This document shows, piece after piece, positions 63,204-64,000 of a DNA stretch of 64,000 nt. Where the stretch lies: the NCBI RefSeq assembly GCF_040813715.1, contig NZ_JBFOCH010000011.1; one strand, written 5' to 3'. This DNA comes from Mesorhizobium_K marinum (GTDB lineage Bacteria; Pseudomonadota; Alphaproteobacteria; Rhizobiales; Rhizobiaceae). Within the stretch, counting starts at the first letter, position 1. Each line of letters starts with the position of its first letter. The notes beneath the pieces are model-generated. The model saw only the letters and a program-made list of their open reading frames with translations, made no database searches and was not told where the DNA came from. Made by a program: the position numbers and the translations under genes.

Positions 63204-63710
63204 CTAGCCGCTTGCGCCGGCCGCGTTGGCGATGGCCGGGTGGCGCAGGACGTCGCCACCCTTGATGCCCGCCTTCTCCGCCATGCCGCGCTTCAGTTCA
63301 AGCACGAAGCGGGTCGGTTCGCCCGGTGATATCTGCGCTTCCGAAAATGGCTCGCCGGGCAGGACGTCGATCACCTTGCCGTCCTCGCCGATGAAGATCA
63401 GGTCGAGCGGCATCGGCGTGTTCTTCATCCAGAAGCCGACCGGCCGCGTCTGCTCGAAGACGAACAGCATGCCATGGTCGTCGTCCATCGTCTTGCGGAA
63501 CATCAGCCCGTTCGACCGCTCGCTCTGGTCGTCGGCGATCTCGATGGTGAAGGAGTGCTCGCCGCTCGCCGTCTCGGCGATCAGCGGCGCCGGGTCGACC
63601 GGCAGGCGCATCGCCTGGTCCGCCGCCTCCTGCGGCAGCCCGAGATAGACGGCAAGCCCGGCGACGATGACGAGGACCGCGACCACGGCGAAAACGGTAT
63701 TGCGGATCAT
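63204..63710 (-). CDS. DUF192 family exported protein
   Basis: A 168-residue protein with an N-terminal hydrophobic anchor or signal (residues 3-24) and the DUF192 domain: ERSNGLMFRKTMDDDHGMLF near residue 65, FWMKNTPMPLDLIFI, and GEPTRFVLELKRGMAEKAGI. Function is unknown. It lies between the cold-shock gene and the hydrolase gene on the minus strand. Confidence 0.9.
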   Translation of the reverse strand: MIRNTVFAVVAVLVIVAGLAVYLGLPQEAADQAMRLPVDPAPLIAETASGEHSFTIEIADDQSERSNGLMFRKTMDDDHGMLFVFEQTRPVGFWMKNTPMPLDLIFIGEDGKVIDVLPGEPFSEAQISPGEPTRFVLELKRGMAEKAGIKGGDVLRHPAIANAAGASG

Positions 63711-63759
63711 TCGGCTGTTCCCCGGCGCGCCCGCCCGATCTCCGGAACCGGGCGGAACG

Positions 63760-64000
63760 TCAGTGCGAGACCGGCAGGGTGCCTATGTCGGGATGGATCT
63801 CGGCGGCCATCAGCCCCTTGTCGCCGCGCCCGAAGCGCACCAGCACCACCTGCCCCGGCCGAAGCTCGGTCAGGCCGTAGCGCCGCAGCGTCTCCATGTG
63901 CACGAAGATGTCCTCGGTGCCCTCGCCGCGCGTCAGGAAGCCAAAACCCTTGGTGCGGTTGAACCACTTCACCAGGGCGCGTTCGAGCCCGCTCTCCGGC
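63760..64000 (-). CDS. Cold-shock domain protein, C-terminal domain (5' end outside window)
   Basis: The frame enters from the right edge with PESGLERALVKWFNRTKGFG and ends at 63760, 80 codons. RNP1-like KGFGFLTRG and RNP2-like DIFVHMETL are present. The uninterrupted lead-in (SGLERA before VKWFN) matches the linker of the long, two-domain cold-shock proteins of Rhizobiales, so the first domain probably lies beyond the window. Binds single-stranded nucleic acid. Confidence 0.85.
   Translation of the reverse strand, partial: PESGLERALVKWFNRTKGFGFLTRGEGTEDIFVHMETLRRYGLTELRPGQVVLVRFGRGDKGLMAAEIHPDIGTLPVSH

Overview
The window is chromosomal DNA of a GC-rich alphaproteobacterium, most likely order Hyphomicrobiales and near Mesorhizobium or other Phyllobacteriaceae. 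The evidence is ExoR, a PopZ/DUF2497 protein, an overlapping divK-pleD pair, a GTTC-N7-GTTC LexA box in front of dinB, the order gatC-GNAT-gatA, the order pcm-tolC-popZ-valS, and several small families typical of Rhizobiales (DUF1489, DUF3572, DUF6105, DUF983). It looks like a draft or metagenome-assembled scaffold. It carries 15 N-joins, and at nearly all of them the flanking contig ends repeat each other, often with substitutions. Several genes therefore look broken or tandemly duplicated when they are probably intact.

Layout. 1-4.5 kb: partial HupE/UreJ protein, DUF1489, and a secreted alkyl-sulfatase divergent from an AraC regulator. 4.6-11.2 kb: SulP-STAS-cNMP transporter, L-serine dehydratase, DUF599, YdcF-like protein, UDP-xylose synthase. 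11.2-18.1 kb: gatA/GNAT/gatC, DUF1223, UPF0173 hydrolase, ruvX, DUF6105, AidB-like acyl-CoA dehydrogenase. 18.2-28.9 kb: a plus-strand housekeeping block, pyrB-pyrC-plsY-dprA-topA-rnr-DUF983-NUDIX. 28.9-33.9 kb: secreted protein, then a GntR-controlled TRAP transporter (dctPQM) followed by rpiB. 34.1-39.4 kb: an accessory island with two glycosyltransferases, UDP-galactopyranose mutase, a tandem array of tiny RiPP-like precursor genes, and a DUF6065 gene. 39.6-48.1 kb: MFS transporter, rpmG, pleD/divK, DUF3572, GNAT, dinB, EamA transporter, potassium channel. 48.1-64 kb: dnaE, exoR, fadL (scrambled assembly), valS, popZ, tolC, pcm, tRNA-Cys, alpha/beta hydrolase, DUF192 and a partial cold-shock protein.

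The main candidate for an undescribed system lies at 36.6-39.4 kb. Short genes encode 33-36 residue peptides with a nearly constant leader (Y5, P8, L10, T20) and a variable Ser/Gly/Pro-rich tail. Each sits in a self-contained cassette with its own upstream element and GC hairpin. The leader spacing matches the lasso-peptide leader rule, but the tail has no Asp, Glu or Cys, so lasso or thioether chemistry is excluded. The last copy is followed by a DUF6065 gene translationally coupled (ATGA) to a GT8-type glycosyltransferase, with UDP-galactofuranose synthesis divergent next door. A glycosylated or otherwise unusual peptide pathway is inferred; no dedicated maturase with known chemistry is visible in the window.
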